64,000 nucleotides of DNA, from the NCBI GenBank assembly GCA_964389375.1, contig CAYMDP010000009.1, positions 17,784 through 81,783 on the forward strand, written 5' to 3'. Made by a program: the position numbers and the translations under genes. Positions 25,607-34,707 of the stretch are shown here, one piece after another. The stretch is from CAYMDP01 sp964389375 (GTDB lineage: Bacteria > Bdellovibrionota > Bdellovibrionia > Bdellovibrionales > UBA1609). Each line of letters starts with the position of its first letter. Positions within the stretch are counted from its first letter, which is position 1. The notes beneath the pieces are model-generated. The model worked only from the letters and a program-made list of their open reading frames with translations, searched no databases and was not told where the DNA came from.

Positions 25607-28471
25607 CTAAAGTAGTCCGATCGAAAGGAAAGGCATAAAGCCTCCGCCGGCTTCGCGATTAAAGCCATAATAAAGACCTAGCGTGAATGTCAGTGGCACT
25701 TGGTAGGCTGCGGTGGTCTTTTGATGGAACTCAATTCCTGAAGACCAAAAGCTTCGACTCAGTGTACTTCGTCGGTATCCAGGCAGAAGGGTTTCGAAGT
25801 AGGCTCCGTCGACCATGACTCCGTCTGCGAAAATTCCCATTTGAAGATCCTTAAAAAATAATGGAAAAAATCCTTTTCCTTTGTAGATATCAGCTAAAGG
25901 AAAGCGGTAGTCCGTATTAAAGTTTAGCATTTTTCGTCCCACGAAGGCTGCCGAAGGATAACCTCGCACTAAAAAGGGCGTGTTAATAAGATTGACCAAA
26001 TAATTTCCGCCCAAAGATTTTTCTCCGATTATGGGGCTAAGACTAAATGGCATCTCTGGGGAAAGTGCCCCCTTAAACTGTGTCGTCAGCGAGTGTCTTA
26101 AGGGAAAAAGATCAACCCACTGAAGAAGAAGTGAAGTTTGAAAGCGCTCATAACCAAGATGAGTCTCACTTTTTAAATAATTGCTATAGCCTAAAGACCA
26201 TTGAAATCCACCTCGGTAAAGGGAGGTAGGGTCGCCGATATTCGAATAACTTAATTTGGCATTGGGTCCTTGCCGTTTTATCGACCCGCCAAGAATTTCA
26301 GTTTCGGCAGTGCTTCCTCCAAGCGCTCCTTGAAAGCGATGGCTGAGACCGGGAATATAAAAACCAAAAGAAGCTCCGCTCGAGCTACTGCTTAGGGTCT
26401 GAGATGTGGCTGCCAAAAATTCATTGTACTGCGCATGACTTAAAGAAATATCAATTGGGGTCGAGCGGTTCAGCCAAGAGACCCCGTAGGATAATTTTTT
26501 GGTCAATGAGTCGTGGGCCGCTTCGATCAGATAGCTATTTTTTCCAAGGGGATCTTGGTTGGCTGTGCTTCCTTGAAACAAAATTCCATTTTCGACGGGA
26601 TAGATAAAGGGGATCCAGTAGCGAGGCAGCAAGTACTTCATCGAATAATACGAACGCTCTTCGACTTCGGTATTTTGCAAAGCGGGGCTTCTTGTTTGGG
26701 CCGAGGGGAGTGAGAGTTTTTGCAAAGGTTCAATTTTTAAGGGCGAGAAAGACCTTGGGTTCTCGGTAATATGAAGTTGGGGCCCGTAGCCTGTGATTTG
26801 TAAGCTAATAAGCTCTCTGCGGGCCGGGTCAAATTCCCCTTGCAAAACTCCGGTCACAGAATTGGTCATCGCTGTCGCAGACTGAAGATCTTGATCTGCG
26901 AGGTAAAGGTTTGAAACTCCAGAGTCGTAAGAGCTAAAGATTAAACCCTCAGAAGTCATTTGTGCTTGTCCGGTGTTTTTGAACTCGCGCAATACCCGGC
27001 CGCGTTTTTTAGTCGCCAGATTCAGTGTAAATAACTGCTCAAGCCCTGCGGGAGATCGACCCGAAAAGACTAAAACATGGTCTCTTACAAATTCTGGCCT
27101 CGAGATTCGAGATTGAAAAGGCGGGGAGTACAGCCTTGAGATTTTTTGGTTTGCAAACTGATACATCATTAAGTGGGTCCGACCGGCTTCGCTGGCCACA
27201 AAGACAATCTTGTCTCCCTTTGGAGAAAGCTTTGGCTCTCGCGCTCTTGCACCCCATGTGAGTCTTCGAATTTTTTTTGTTTCAAGATCAAACTGAAACA
27301 GGTCATTATATAAAGAGTCCCGCTTATGGACCTGAAGTTTATCAAAGATCAAAGACTTCGAATCGGGAGTCCAATTTAGACGGGTTAGATTTTGTCCGCG
27401 GGTCAAGCGTGTGCGCTTTCCTTGCGCAAAACTTTGACTTTTATCCGCCCGCTCGACAAGGATCAGCTCGCCGGGGGCGTCGATTCGACTATGAACAAAG
27501 GCGAGTTTTAATTGGTCGGGACTTAAAGTCGGACTGAGGTGTCCATATTCTTTATCAAAGAGCGGCTTACTGCTATCGACTCCAACGGATTGAATGCGCT
27601 CGACCTGTGCTTGTGTTCTTTGTTCTAGATCTTCATAAGTTTGTTGAAGCAAATCTTGGTACCGAATTTCGGAGCGCCGAAGATAAGGGGTATTTAATAA
27701 AAAGGGCAGACGCCTAGAGTGGTCTTGAAGAAGTTCGTCGGGGAGTTTGTCTGAGTTAGTGCGGCTCATCATCGAATGCCAAAGAATTCCTCCTAAAAGA
27801 TAAGGCCTTTGCCCGTAAGGGTAGCTAGGAATCGAACTTTCGTTAATGCGGTCGATCGTTTCATTTTGCAAAAGTTCATCAAGCACTAGGGCTCTAAGAG
27901 TAGCACTTGAGCCCGGAGATCTAAGGCGTCCGTGTTTTGAATGTCTTGATTCCATTTCGACGGCAAGCCCCTCCATCCACCAGCGCGGAAGGTAGGCCGT
28001 TGGGTGAACGATGCTTCCAAAGAGCCAATAGAATGGACGATAGAAGCTGTGGACCGGATAAAAGGTCAGTGAATGGGTGTATTCGTGAAGTACCAGCTCT
28101 TGGCCCCAATTTCCATAATAAGAAATGGAGTCCAAAGAATTGGGAAGAACCGGATAAACTCGAATCAAAGAGTAGGGAAAGTGGGTGGCCGAGCCATTCG
28201 AAAGATCAGTCGAATCATCGATGACCATAATCGTATTTTTGGGCATCTCGCTAAATGAGCCCTGCAAAAGCCTTCGAGACTCTTCGGCATAATTTGCATA
28301 CTGTTGGGCGAGCGCTTTGTGTTTTGAATCATAAATAATCTCAAAGTGTGCGGTCTTTAGGACTTTCCACTTAATGTCTGGCGATACTCGCGCTAGAGAA
28401 TTTACAGAAAATAGGGACAAGCAAAAAAATACTGAGAGGACCCCAAGACTGCGAAAGAAAACTCGAATCAT
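25607..28471 (-). CDS. Exported HExxH metalloprotease / TolB-like propeller / Omp85-like barrel fusion
   Basis: 954 residues. Signal peptide to about residue 27 (ending NSLA). Residues about 35-185 form a gluzincin-like (peptidase MA) domain with HEYTH at 129-133 and a probable third zinc ligand Glu167 in WWMEGLAVE. Residues about 300-600 hold TolB/WD40-like propeller repeats (SPDQLKLAFVHS, TPDSKSLIF, SPKGDKIVFVAS). The last about 330 residues are amphipathic strands with an Omp85-type signature: LVRGY at 834-838, then GRKMLNFNTDYRFPL and the strand QMGIFADGV. This predicts an outer-membrane barrel carrying a zinc protease and propeller on the periplasmic or outer side. The C-terminus ends in Leu, not Phe. 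Single gene. Confidence 0.72.
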   Translation of the reverse strand: MIRVFFRSLGVLSVFFCLSLFSVNSLARVSPDIKWKVLKTAHFEIIYDSKHKALAQQYANYAEESRRLLQGSFSEMPKNTIMVIDDSTDLSNGSATHFPYSLIRVYPVLPNSLDSISYYGNWGQELVLHEYTHSLTFYPVHSFYRPFYWLFGSIVHPTAYLPRWWMEGLAVEMESRHSKHGRLRSPGSSATLRALVLDELLQNETIDRINESSIPSYPYGQRPYLLGGILWHSMMSRTNSDKLPDELLQDHSRRLPFLLNTPYLRRSEIRYQDLLQQTYEDLEQRTQAQVERIQSVGVDSSKPLFDKEYGHLSPTLSPDQLKLAFVHSRIDAPGELILVERADKSQSFAQGKRTRLTRGQNLTRLNWTPDSKSLIFDKLQVHKRDSLYNDLFQFDLETKKIRRLTWGARAREPKLSPKGDKIVFVASEAGRTHLMMYQFANQKISRLYSPPFQSRISRPEFVRDHVLVFSGRSPAGLEQLFTLNLATKKRGRVLREFKNTGQAQMTSEGLIFSSYDSGVSNLYLADQDLQSATAMTNSVTGVLQGEFDPARRELISLQITGYGPQLHITENPRSFSPLKIEPLQKLSLPSAQTRSPALQNTEVEERSYYSMKYLLPRYWIPFIYPVENGILFQGSTANQDPLGKNSYLIEAAHDSLTKKLSYGVSWLNRSTPIDISLSHAQYNEFLAATSQTLSSSSSGASFGFYIPGLSHRFQGALGGSTAETEILGGSIKRQGPNAKLSYSNIGDPTSLYRGGFQWSLGYSNYLKSETHLGYERFQTSLLLQWVDLFPLRHSLTTQFKGALSPEMPFSLSPIIGEKSLGGNYLVNLINTPFLVRGYPSAAFVGRKMLNFNTDYRFPLADIYKGKGFFPLFFKDLQMGIFADGVMVDGAYFETLLPGYRRSTLSRSFWSSGIEFHQKTTAAYQVPLTFTLGLYYGFNREAGGGFMPFLSIGLL

Positions 28472-28493
28472 TTTCGACTTCTCGATTTCACCA

Positions 28494-29771
28494 CTAGGTC
28501 TTACCCAACTTTTTTGGAGGCTTCACCAAAGTGAGAAGGGCTCCGCCGATCGCAAAAGAAATCAAAACTGAAAGAATCCCCAGCCGAGGGTTATTCATGG
28601 TGTAGCTGACCCAGCCAACAATTAAGGGGCCTAAAATGGCTGAAAACTTTCCAAGCACATTATAAAATCCGAAAAACTCAGCACTTTGCTCCTGCGGGAC
28701 AATCCGTGCGAAAAAAGATCGGCTTAATGATTGGATCCCGCCCTGAACAAGTCCAATCACCGCAGCCATTAAATAAAATTCTAAGCTTGAGTTCATATTC
28801 AAAGCTAAAAAACTAACTCCGGCATAGACAAAAAGAGCCAAATAAATTCCTGTTTTCGGTCCAAATTTTTCTCCAAGGTATCCAAAGGCGATGGCTGAAG
28901 GAAATCCGATAAATTGAACAAGCAAAAGAGCTTTGATTAAGTCTGCGGGCTCTAGGCCAATTGCCATTCCGAAATCTACGGCCATACGAATGATCGTATT
29001 TACCCCGTCAATGTAGAAGAGGTAGGCCAGAAGAAATAAAAATACTTCCCGGTGCAGACGAATTTTTTTAAAGGTTTCGATAAAAGTTTTCCAGCCCGCC
29101 AAAAGACTTCCAAGCTTTTCGGCGGCAAGAGTTTTTCTGGGCCGTTCTTTAACAAATACAAACAGCGGAATGCTAAATAGAATCCACCAAATAGCGACGC
29201 TGACAAATGACCAAAGAATTCCGTCAGCCGGTCCGGAAAGTCCAAAGGTCTGAGGAGATAAGTACATCAAAACATTGATAACAAATAAAAGACCTCCGCC
29301 GAGATAACCCAAGGAGTAGCCAAGGCTTGAAGCAAAATCGAATTTTTCTGGAGGTGAGACTTCTAAAAGAAGGGCGTCGTAAAAAACCAGACTCGCCGCA
29401 AAACCGAATCCTGAGATCGCGTAAAGTATCAGCGCGTTTAGCCAGTCCCCTTGGGGCACAAAATAAAATAAGCCGGTTGCCGTTGCACCCATAAAAATAA
29501 AGACAAATAAAAATCGTTTTACATGGGCACCCTGATCCGCGATCGAGCCCATAATCGGAGCCAAGATTGCAAGAAGTAAACTTGAGGCGGCACTTGCGAT
29601 ACCAAGGTAGTAGGTGCTTAAAGTGGGCTCAAGATCTGAGCTCCAGTACTGTTTAAAAAATAGCGGAAAGAAACCAGCTAAGACTGTGGTTGCGTAGGCG
29701 GAATTGGCCCAATCATAGAGAGCCCAAGACCAAAGCTTTTTTCCTTCAATCGACTTTAGACTTTTGATCAA
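28494..29771 (-). CDS. Atg22/UMF1-family MFS transporter
   Basis: About 425 residues. The opening motif WSWALYDWANSAYATTVLAG is the signature of the UMF1 family, relatives of the yeast vacuolar amino-acid effluxer Atg22. About twelve membrane spans. I chose TTG 29771 because GGAGA lies 5 nt before it and the family starts here; an ATG at 29825 has no ribosome-binding site and would overlap the upstream gene by 80 bp. With TTG the overlap is 26 bp, so the two genes are probably co-expressed. Substrate unknown, possibly amino acids. Confidence 0.78.
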   Translation of the reverse strand: MIKSLKSIEGKKLWSWALYDWANSAYATTVLAGFFPLFFKQYWSSDLEPTLSTYYLGIASAASSLLLAILAPIMGSIADQGAHVKRFLFVFIFMGATATGLFYFVPQGDWLNALILYAISGFGFAASLVFYDALLLEVSPPEKFDFASSLGYSLGYLGGGLLFVINVLMYLSPQTFGLSGPADGILWSFVSVAIWWILFSIPLFVFVKERPRKTLAAEKLGSLLAGWKTFIETFKKIRLHREVFLFLLAYLFYIDGVNTIIRMAVDFGMAIGLEPADLIKALLLVQFIGFPSAIAFGYLGEKFGPKTGIYLALFVYAGVSFLALNMNSSLEFYLMAAVIGLVQGGIQSLSRSFFARIVPQEQSAEFFGFYNVLGKFSAILGPLIVGWVSYTMNNPRLGILSVLISFAIGGALLTLVKPPKKLGKT

Positions 29772-30885
29772 GCTGTCTCCACCAGTTTTGCCAGGTGCGA
29801 ATTTTTTCCTCGCGTTTCTCGTCATTGACTTCGCGAATGACCGGCCCTTTGGGGTTCTTAATTCTTAAGATACTCGTCGCCTCTTGAAGCAGATCGTCGC
29901 GTTTTAAATGGGGAAGAGCTTGAAGGGTGATCTGAAAGGTTTCGTTGCTGGGCTTTGTACGAAGAATCTGAAGGCTTCTAAACTTTAGATCATCTTCTTC
30001 CTCAGGATCGAGAACAATTTTGTGAAGGGCCAGTTTGATCGACCGAGTCCATGAGCTGCCAATACTCTGAAGCGTGCCGGTTCTTGCACTAGTCTCGTTT
30101 CCTTTATTTAACAAAAAAGAGATCTGGGAGGCGAAGCGGTCCTCCCAGATGGAGGGATTCATATCTTGCCAGAAGGTCCATTCTTTCGAGGTGACAAGCC
30201 ATTTGCTGCCAGGTTTTTTTAATGCCCAAAGACCTTCCGAGATCAGAACAAACTCAAACAAAGAAGATCCAGATTTAATCTTAAAAGATGGATTTGCGCT
30301 TTTTTCTGGAGGAGCCAAGCGATACTGAACTTCAAATTTCTCTAAAGAGGCGATGAAGCGGTAAAAGAAATCCCAGTCCACAGAAAGCTCGGGTCTGGCC
30401 GAAACCCATTCGCTTCCCTTTTTTTGAGCGTCGACTTTTAGTGAGTCGTTGATCTCAAGTTGTATGCGCTGGCTAAACTTTAAGCCGTCTTGATCGGGGC
30501 CAATAAACCAGCTTCGATGTTGAGGGACGTAAAGAATCCCATTTCCTCCAATCACTAGACATTTGCTGCCTTTTCGGACGGTCCGCTTTTGAATAAAAAA
30601 ATCTAAGCTTTCGCTTTTTTGATTTTGCGTTCGAGTCAGCTGCACTTCCGGTCGGCCGGGCAAATTTTCGCAAGGGTCAAAAAACTCTTGATCAAGAAGC
30701 GGCAAGAATTCTTGTAGGGTTTTAAGTTGAATCTTTTGATCAGATAAAAAGATATCACTCCCTTTTTGCACCAAAGTGAATTGATCTGAGGCGCTTCGAA
30801 TTTGATAGCGAGTTTCTTGAGCCACTGCTTGTGTGCTTAGGCTAAGAAGAAAGCCGAGTAAGATCCATTTTTTTGTGCTTCTCAT
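29746..30885 (-). CDS. Exported protein of unknown function
   Basis: About 379 residues from ATG 30885 (CTGGAG about 8 nt upstream); a frame from 30906 adds seven residues before the signal. Signal peptide MRSTKKWILLGFLLSLSTQA then VAQE. The mature part is mixed alpha/beta with Trp-rich segments; the last 110 residues are helical and HEAT-like (LQILRTKPSNETFQITLQAL, then HLKRDDLLQEATSILR). Two Cys (FDPCENL, GSKCLVI) may form a disulfide. No known family. Overlaps the downstream transporter. Confidence 0.7.
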   Translation of the reverse strand: MRSTKKWILLGFLLSLSTQAVAQETRYQIRSASDQFTLVQKGSDIFLSDQKIQLKTLQEFLPLLDQEFFDPCENLPGRPEVQLTRTQNQKSESLDFFIQKRTVRKGSKCLVIGGNGILYVPQHRSWFIGPDQDGLKFSQRIQLEINDSLKVDAQKKGSEWVSARPELSVDWDFFYRFIASLEKFEVQYRLAPPEKSANPSFKIKSGSSLFEFVLISEGLWALKKPGSKWLVTSKEWTFWQDMNPSIWEDRFASQISFLLNKGNETSARTGTLQSIGSSWTRSIKLALHKIVLDPEEEDDLKFRSLQILRTKPSNETFQITLQALPHLKRDDLLQEATSILRIKNPKGPVIREVNDEKREEKIRTWQNWWRQLDQKSKVD

Positions 30886-31093
30886 TGGTGACTCCAGGGT
30901 TCGCAATTGGGGATCTTCTTTCTGCTATTATTGTTATGAGTCTTTGCTCTCAAAGCAATCAATTTTAAGGATGTAAAGCCCGGCCCTTGCTCTTCGAGCA
31001 ATGATCTTGATTTAGACTTGGTATTTGCTTGGGGGATATGGGTTTTGTTGAGGGCGAATGACCCGAACAAGAGGGGGCTCTTAAGGGATCGAA

Positions 31094-31723
31094 TTAAGCG
31101 CAAAAAAGATCAAGAAGATGTTTTTGAACCTTATCCCGCTCGGATTTATTTTTAATCGATCTTTGGAAGGCATCTTCCTTAAGATGATCCAGTCGCATAA
31201 CATGGCTAAGTGCACCAAAAAGCAAACTCGCAAGGATAAAGGGGTCCTTATCTTTAGCGAGCATTTTTTGTTTTTGAGCGGATTTAAAGTATTGAATGAT
31301 CAGATCAAAGACTCTTAAAAAGCCCATGCGAAACTCTGTTTCGGCAGGGGAGTGACTGCGGTCGAGTTCTCGGACAATAATCAGCCCCGCATCGCGATCT
31401 TGAATAAATAAATTGAACATGTTCTCGATAAAAAGCCCAAGCCGAAGACGAAACTCTTCTGGGCTTTTGGGGTCCCGCAGGAGGTCGCGTGCCGCAGTGT
31501 ATTGCGAATCACCAATTGCTAAAATGCAAGCCTTGTAGAGCTCTTCTTTGCCACCAAAATAGTAGCTGATTAAAGACGAATTTAGCTTTGCAGACTTTGC
31601 GATATCTCGAATTGTGGTTGAAGCAAGGCCTTTTCTTGCAAACAGTGTCTTTGCAGCCTGAATCAAAGCCTCCCGAGCCTTTCCGGATGACTCAGATTGA
31701 GACCCTTTTGTTTTGCGTTTCAT
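31094..31723 (-). CDS. TetR/AcrR-family regulator, probable repressor of fadE
   Basis: About 209 residues from ATG 31723. The N-terminal helix-turn-helix is typical: ALIQAAKTLFARKGLASTTI, then RDIAKSAKLNSSLISYYFGG and KEELYKAC. The remainder is an all-helical ligand-binding domain. The frame extends to 31840, but those extra residues are encoded by the palindromic element at 31737-31900, so the true start is the ATG outside it. It is divergent from fadE, with a perfect 26-bp palindrome between them. By analogy with FadR/PsrA-type TetR regulators, it probably senses long-chain acyl-CoA and controls beta-oxidation. Confidence 0.82.
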   Translation of the reverse strand: MKRKTKGSQSESSGKAREALIQAAKTLFARKGLASTTIRDIAKSAKLNSSLISYYFGGKEELYKACILAIGDSQYTAARDLLRDPKSPEEFRLRLGLFIENMFNLFIQDRDAGLIIVRELDRSHSPAETEFRMGFLRVFDLIIQYFKSAQKQKMLAKDKDPFILASLLFGALSHVMRLDHLKEDAFQRSIKNKSERDKVQKHLLDLFCA

Positions 31724-31736
31724 TTTGGACAAAGGT

Positions 31737-31900
31737 CTAGGGCGTGTCCTCATTTTGCAGTCTTTCGAATTGGTTTTAGTTTGAGTTGGGGCGAGGCGCG
31801 ACGACGAAGGACTGCCCAAGGGCAATTCGAGGAGGAGCAACGAAGCTCCGACTCAAAATTAAACGAATTAGAAAGACTGCAAAATGAGGACACGCCCTAG
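31737..31900. mobile_element. 164-bp MITE-like long inverted repeat
   Basis: The outer 30 bp (31737-31766 and 31871-31900) are perfect inverted repeats; 16 of the next 20 bp also match, giving 50-bp arms with 46 matches. The 64-bp centre contains GCCC-AA-GGGC exactly at the symmetry axis and further weak symmetry. The ends read CTAGGGCGTG and CACGCCCTAG, which fits insertion at a CTAG or TA target with target duplication. No transposase is encoded, so it looks like a non-autonomous element, though a large regulatory hairpin is not excluded. It sits between tetR and its likely operator. Confidence 0.65.
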
Positions 31901-31947
31901 CTCCTCGGAAAGGTTGAGCAGTACCGTATTATCAATCATAAGATCAA

Positions 31948-31973
31948 AATATTCAATCAATTGATTGAATATT
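31948..31973. promoter_or_regulatory. Perfect 26-bp operator-like palindrome upstream of fadE
   Basis: The left half AATATTCAATCAA (31948-31960) is followed at once by its exact reverse complement TTGATTGAATATT (31961-31973). It is 58 bp before the fadE start and upstream of the divergent tetR, as expected for a TetR operator. The core TTCAATCAATTGATTGAA is of the same A/T-rich style as operators of fatty-acid-sensing TetR regulators. Binding itself is inference. Confidence 0.75.
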
Positions 31974-32031
31974 CCACTAAGGCCTTTTACAATATTAGGA
32001 CGACGTTGATGTTGTTTTGAGGAGGACCAGT

Positions 32032-34473
32032 ATGTTTGGCCTAGAAGAATTCAGTGGATTTTTAATGGCGCCCGAGTTTTGTGCCTGGGCAATCGCAGGC
32101 TCTGTCCTTGCCGTGTTAACCTTGGGATATCTTGGCGCACCACTTATTTTATGGACCCTTCTTGGAGCCATTTTATTTCTTGGTTTCGGAGCGGGCACTC
32201 CGGTTTTAATCGCCTTCTTAGTGGTCGCTTTAGTTTTTAACATCACGCCGATTCGAAAGATTTTAATCTCGAATATCGTCATGAAGGTGATGAAAGCCTT
32301 AAAGTTAATTCCAAAAATCTCGGACACAGAAAGAACAGCTTTGGAGGCCGGAGTTGTTTGGATGGAGGCCGAGCTTTTTTCTGGAAAACCAAATCTGAAG
32401 AAAATGTTAGATCAGCCTTACTCAAAGCTGACCGCAGAAGAGCAAGCCTTTTTAGATAACGAAACTGAAGAGCTTTGTCGCATGATCGATGATTGGGAGT
32501 TCTTTAAGACAAAGGTCATGCCTGAGCCTGTTTTTAGTTTTATTAAATCCAAAGGTTTTTTAGGAATGATTATTCCTAAGCAATATGGCGGAAAAGGCTT
32601 TTCTCACGCGGCCCACAGTGCGGTGATTCAAAAGCTTTCGAGCCGATCAATTGGGGCCGTTATTTATGTGATGGTTCCAAACTCCCTGGGCCCTGCAGAA
32701 TTATTAAATCATTATGGAACTCAAGCGCAAAAGGATAAGTATCTTCCGCGTCTTGCGGATGGTCGTGAAGTCCCTTGTTTTGGTTTGACCGAACCTACCG
32801 CGGGAAGTGATGCGGGTTCGATTACATCTGAAGGTGTTTTGTTTAAGGGCGATGATGGTAAGATCTATATCCGTTTAAATTGGAACAAAAGATGGATTAC
32901 GCTGGCTGCGATTTCTACAATTTTAGGTTTAGCATTTCGATTGCGTGATCCAGAGAATTTGTTAGGCAAAGGCGAAGATCTTGGAATTACCTGTGCCCTT
33001 GTGCCAGCGAATTTGCCAGGAGTCACCTTAGGTCGAAGACATGATCCATTAGGAATCCCATTCCACAACTGTCCGATGCACGGAAAAGATGTGGTGGTGA
33101 ATGCTGAAGACGCGATCATTGGTGGTTTGGCGGGTGCGGGTCAAGGCTGGCAAATGTTGATGGAATCTCTTGGTGCCGGGCGCGGAATTAGTCTTCCGGC
33201 TCAAAGTGCGGGGGGTGCAAAGCTTGCTTCCAGGGTCACTAGCAATCACGCGACAATTCGTAAGCAGTTTGGTGTTTCTATTGGAAAGTTTGAAGGGGTG
33301 GAAGAGCCCTTGGCGCGCATTGCAGGACACTCTTATATTCTTGAGGCTTTACGAAATTACGTATTAAGCGCCTTGGATCAAAAAATTAGTCCTCCAGTTG
33401 CAACCGCGATCGCCAAGTACACATCGACAGAAATGGCACGCAAAGTTGTTAACGATGCGATGGATGTGATGGGTGGAGCAGGAATTTCTTTGGGCCCTCG
33501 AAATGTGATCGCAACAGGCTACATTGGGATTCCAATCAGCATCACGGTTGAAGGTGCAAATATCTTAACCAGAACTTTGATGGTGTTTGGTCAAGGGGCC
33601 TTAAGAGCTCATCCTTTTGCATTTAAAGAAGTCAACGCTGTTGAAAAGGGAGATCTGACTGCCTTTGATCAAGCCTTTTGGGGACATATTGGTCATATTA
33701 TTCGAAATACCTTCCGCACAGTTTTGCTTAGTGTAACTCGAGGTCACCTGGCTGGATCTCCAGTCGGTGGACCTGTAAAGCGCTATTACCAGAAGTTAAG
33801 CTGGTCCTCGGCCTCTTTTGCTTTGATGGCGGATTTGGCCATGGGATTATTGGGCGGAAAGTTAAAGGTAAAAGAAAAGCTGACCGGTCGATATGCAGAT
33901 ATCTTATCTTGGATGTTTATCGCAACAGCTGTTCTAAAGCGCTGGGAAGAAGAAGGGCGCAAGCAAGAAGATTTGCCGCTGGTTCATTACTCTTTAACAT
34001 CGGCCTTTCATGTGATCCAAGAGGGCTTTGATGGCTTGTTTTCGAATATGGAAGTTCCACTTTTGGGCTGGCTTTTTAAAGGACCTGTTCGTTGGTGGGC
34101 GCGCTTAAACTTTTTAGCTCTTGCTCCATCGGATGCCTTGGGACAAAAGGTTGCGGATTTAATGCTAAACAATGAGGGTGTCCGAGATCGTTTGTCGAAG
34201 GGTATTTATCTTCCAAAAGATCCGAAAGAGTCCTTGGGGCGTCTTGAAAAAGCATATGCTTCAATTAAGAAAGCCGAAGCGATCGAAAAGAAGTTACGTC
34301 GCGCGATTAAAAAGAAGGAGCTTCCTAAAAAGCGCATTTCTTTAATCATGGATCAAGCGGTCGAAAAGGGAATCATCAGCAAAGAAGAACTGTCGGTGAT
34401 CCGAGAGTCGGAAGAGTTAAGAAACGACGCCATCCAAGTCGACGACTTCTCCCAAGAAGAATACGTCCGCTAA
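32032..34473 (+). CDS. fadE: Long-chain acyl-CoA dehydrogenase FadE
   Basis: First step of beta-oxidation. 813 residues from ATG 32032, close to E. coli FadE (about 814), with GAGGAGG about 6 nt upstream; a TTG at 32017 would start inside the ribosome-binding site. Two or three N-terminal hydrophobic spans (within residues 10-80) anchor it to the membrane, then the dehydrogenase core: CFGLTEPTAGSDAGSI (FAD and substrate loop), RWITLAAIST and GRGISLPAQSAGGAK, then DVMGGAGISLGPRNVI. The C-terminal 250 residues are the FadE-specific extension. It is probably controlled by the divergent TetR protein. Confidence 0.94.
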   Translation: MFGLEEFSGFLMAPEFCAWAIAGSVLAVLTLGYLGAPLILWTLLGAILFLGFGAGTPVLIAFLVVALVFNITPIRKILISNIVMKVMKALKLIPKISDTERTALEAGVVWMEAELFSGKPNLKKMLDQPYSKLTAEEQAFLDNETEELCRMIDDWEFFKTKVMPEPVFSFIKSKGFLGMIIPKQYGGKGFSHAAHSAVIQKLSSRSIGAVIYVMVPNSLGPAELLNHYGTQAQKDKYLPRLADGREVPCFGLTEPTAGSDAGSITSEGVLFKGDDGKIYIRLNWNKRWITLAAISTILGLAFRLRDPENLLGKGEDLGITCALVPANLPGVTLGRRHDPLGIPFHNCPMHGKDVVVNAEDAIIGGLAGAGQGWQMLMESLGAGRGISLPAQSAGGAKLASRVTSNHATIRKQFGVSIGKFEGVEEPLARIAGHSYILEALRNYVLSALDQKISPPVATAIAKYTSTEMARKVVNDAMDVMGGAGISLGPRNVIATGYIGIPISITVEGANILTRTLMVFGQGALRAHPFAFKEVNAVEKGDLTAFDQAFWGHIGHIIRNTFRTVLLSVTRGHLAGSPVGGPVKRYYQKLSWSSASFALMADLAMGLLGGKLKVKEKLTGRYADILSWMFIATAVLKRWEEEGRKQEDLPLVHYSLTSAFHVIQEGFDGLFSNMEVPLLGWLFKGPVRWWARLNFLALAPSDALGQKVADLMLNNEGVRDRLSKGIYLPKDPKESLGRLEKAYASIKKAEAIEKKLRRAIKKKELPKKRISLIMDQAVEKGIISKEELSVIRESEELRNDAIQVDDFSQEEYVR

Positions 34474-34548
34474 GGTGCCAGGTCCGATATACGGACGCAC
34501 CGCTTCTATGTTTCCATTCTAAAGTGCCAGGTCTGACCCGACCTGGCA
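34474..34548. repeat. Two hairpins sharing a TGCCAGGTC motif after fadE
   Basis: Hairpin one: GGTGCCAGGTCCG (34474-34486) pairs with CGGACGCACC (34492-34501) with a 3-nt bulge. Hairpin two: TGCCAGGTC (34525-34533) pairs perfectly with GACCTGGCA (34540-34548). Both left arms share TGCCAGGTC. The first begins right after the fadE stop and probably acts as a terminator although T-runs are weak; the repetition suggests a dispersed repeat. Confidence 0.55.
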
Positions 34549-34590
34549 TCTTGTATGAACACCGGTATACCGTTTACAGTGAACTGTTTG

Positions 34591-34619
34591 CTGAATTCGG
34601 TACAGTATGCCGTATTCAG
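34591..34619. promoter_or_regulatory. Inverted repeat upstream of the thioredoxin-like gene
   Basis: CTGAATTCGG (34591-34600) and CCGTATTCAG (34610-34619) match at 9 of 10 positions across a 9-nt spacer. A smaller repeat ACAGT-GA-ACTGT lies at 34576-34587. Both are about 90-130 bp before the next start, so they could be operators; no regulator can be named. Confidence 0.3.
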
Positions 34620-34707
34620 TTCACCGAAAATAGAATTCTGTATTTTCTATAGGTCTTCAGATAAGTATGGTGAAAGAAGTTTGAGGGCCCATATCGGGAG
34701 AGGATCT

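Noticed and set aside
31724..31840. N-terminal extension of the TetR protein
   Set aside because: It is encoded by the palindromic element, not by ancestral gene sequence.
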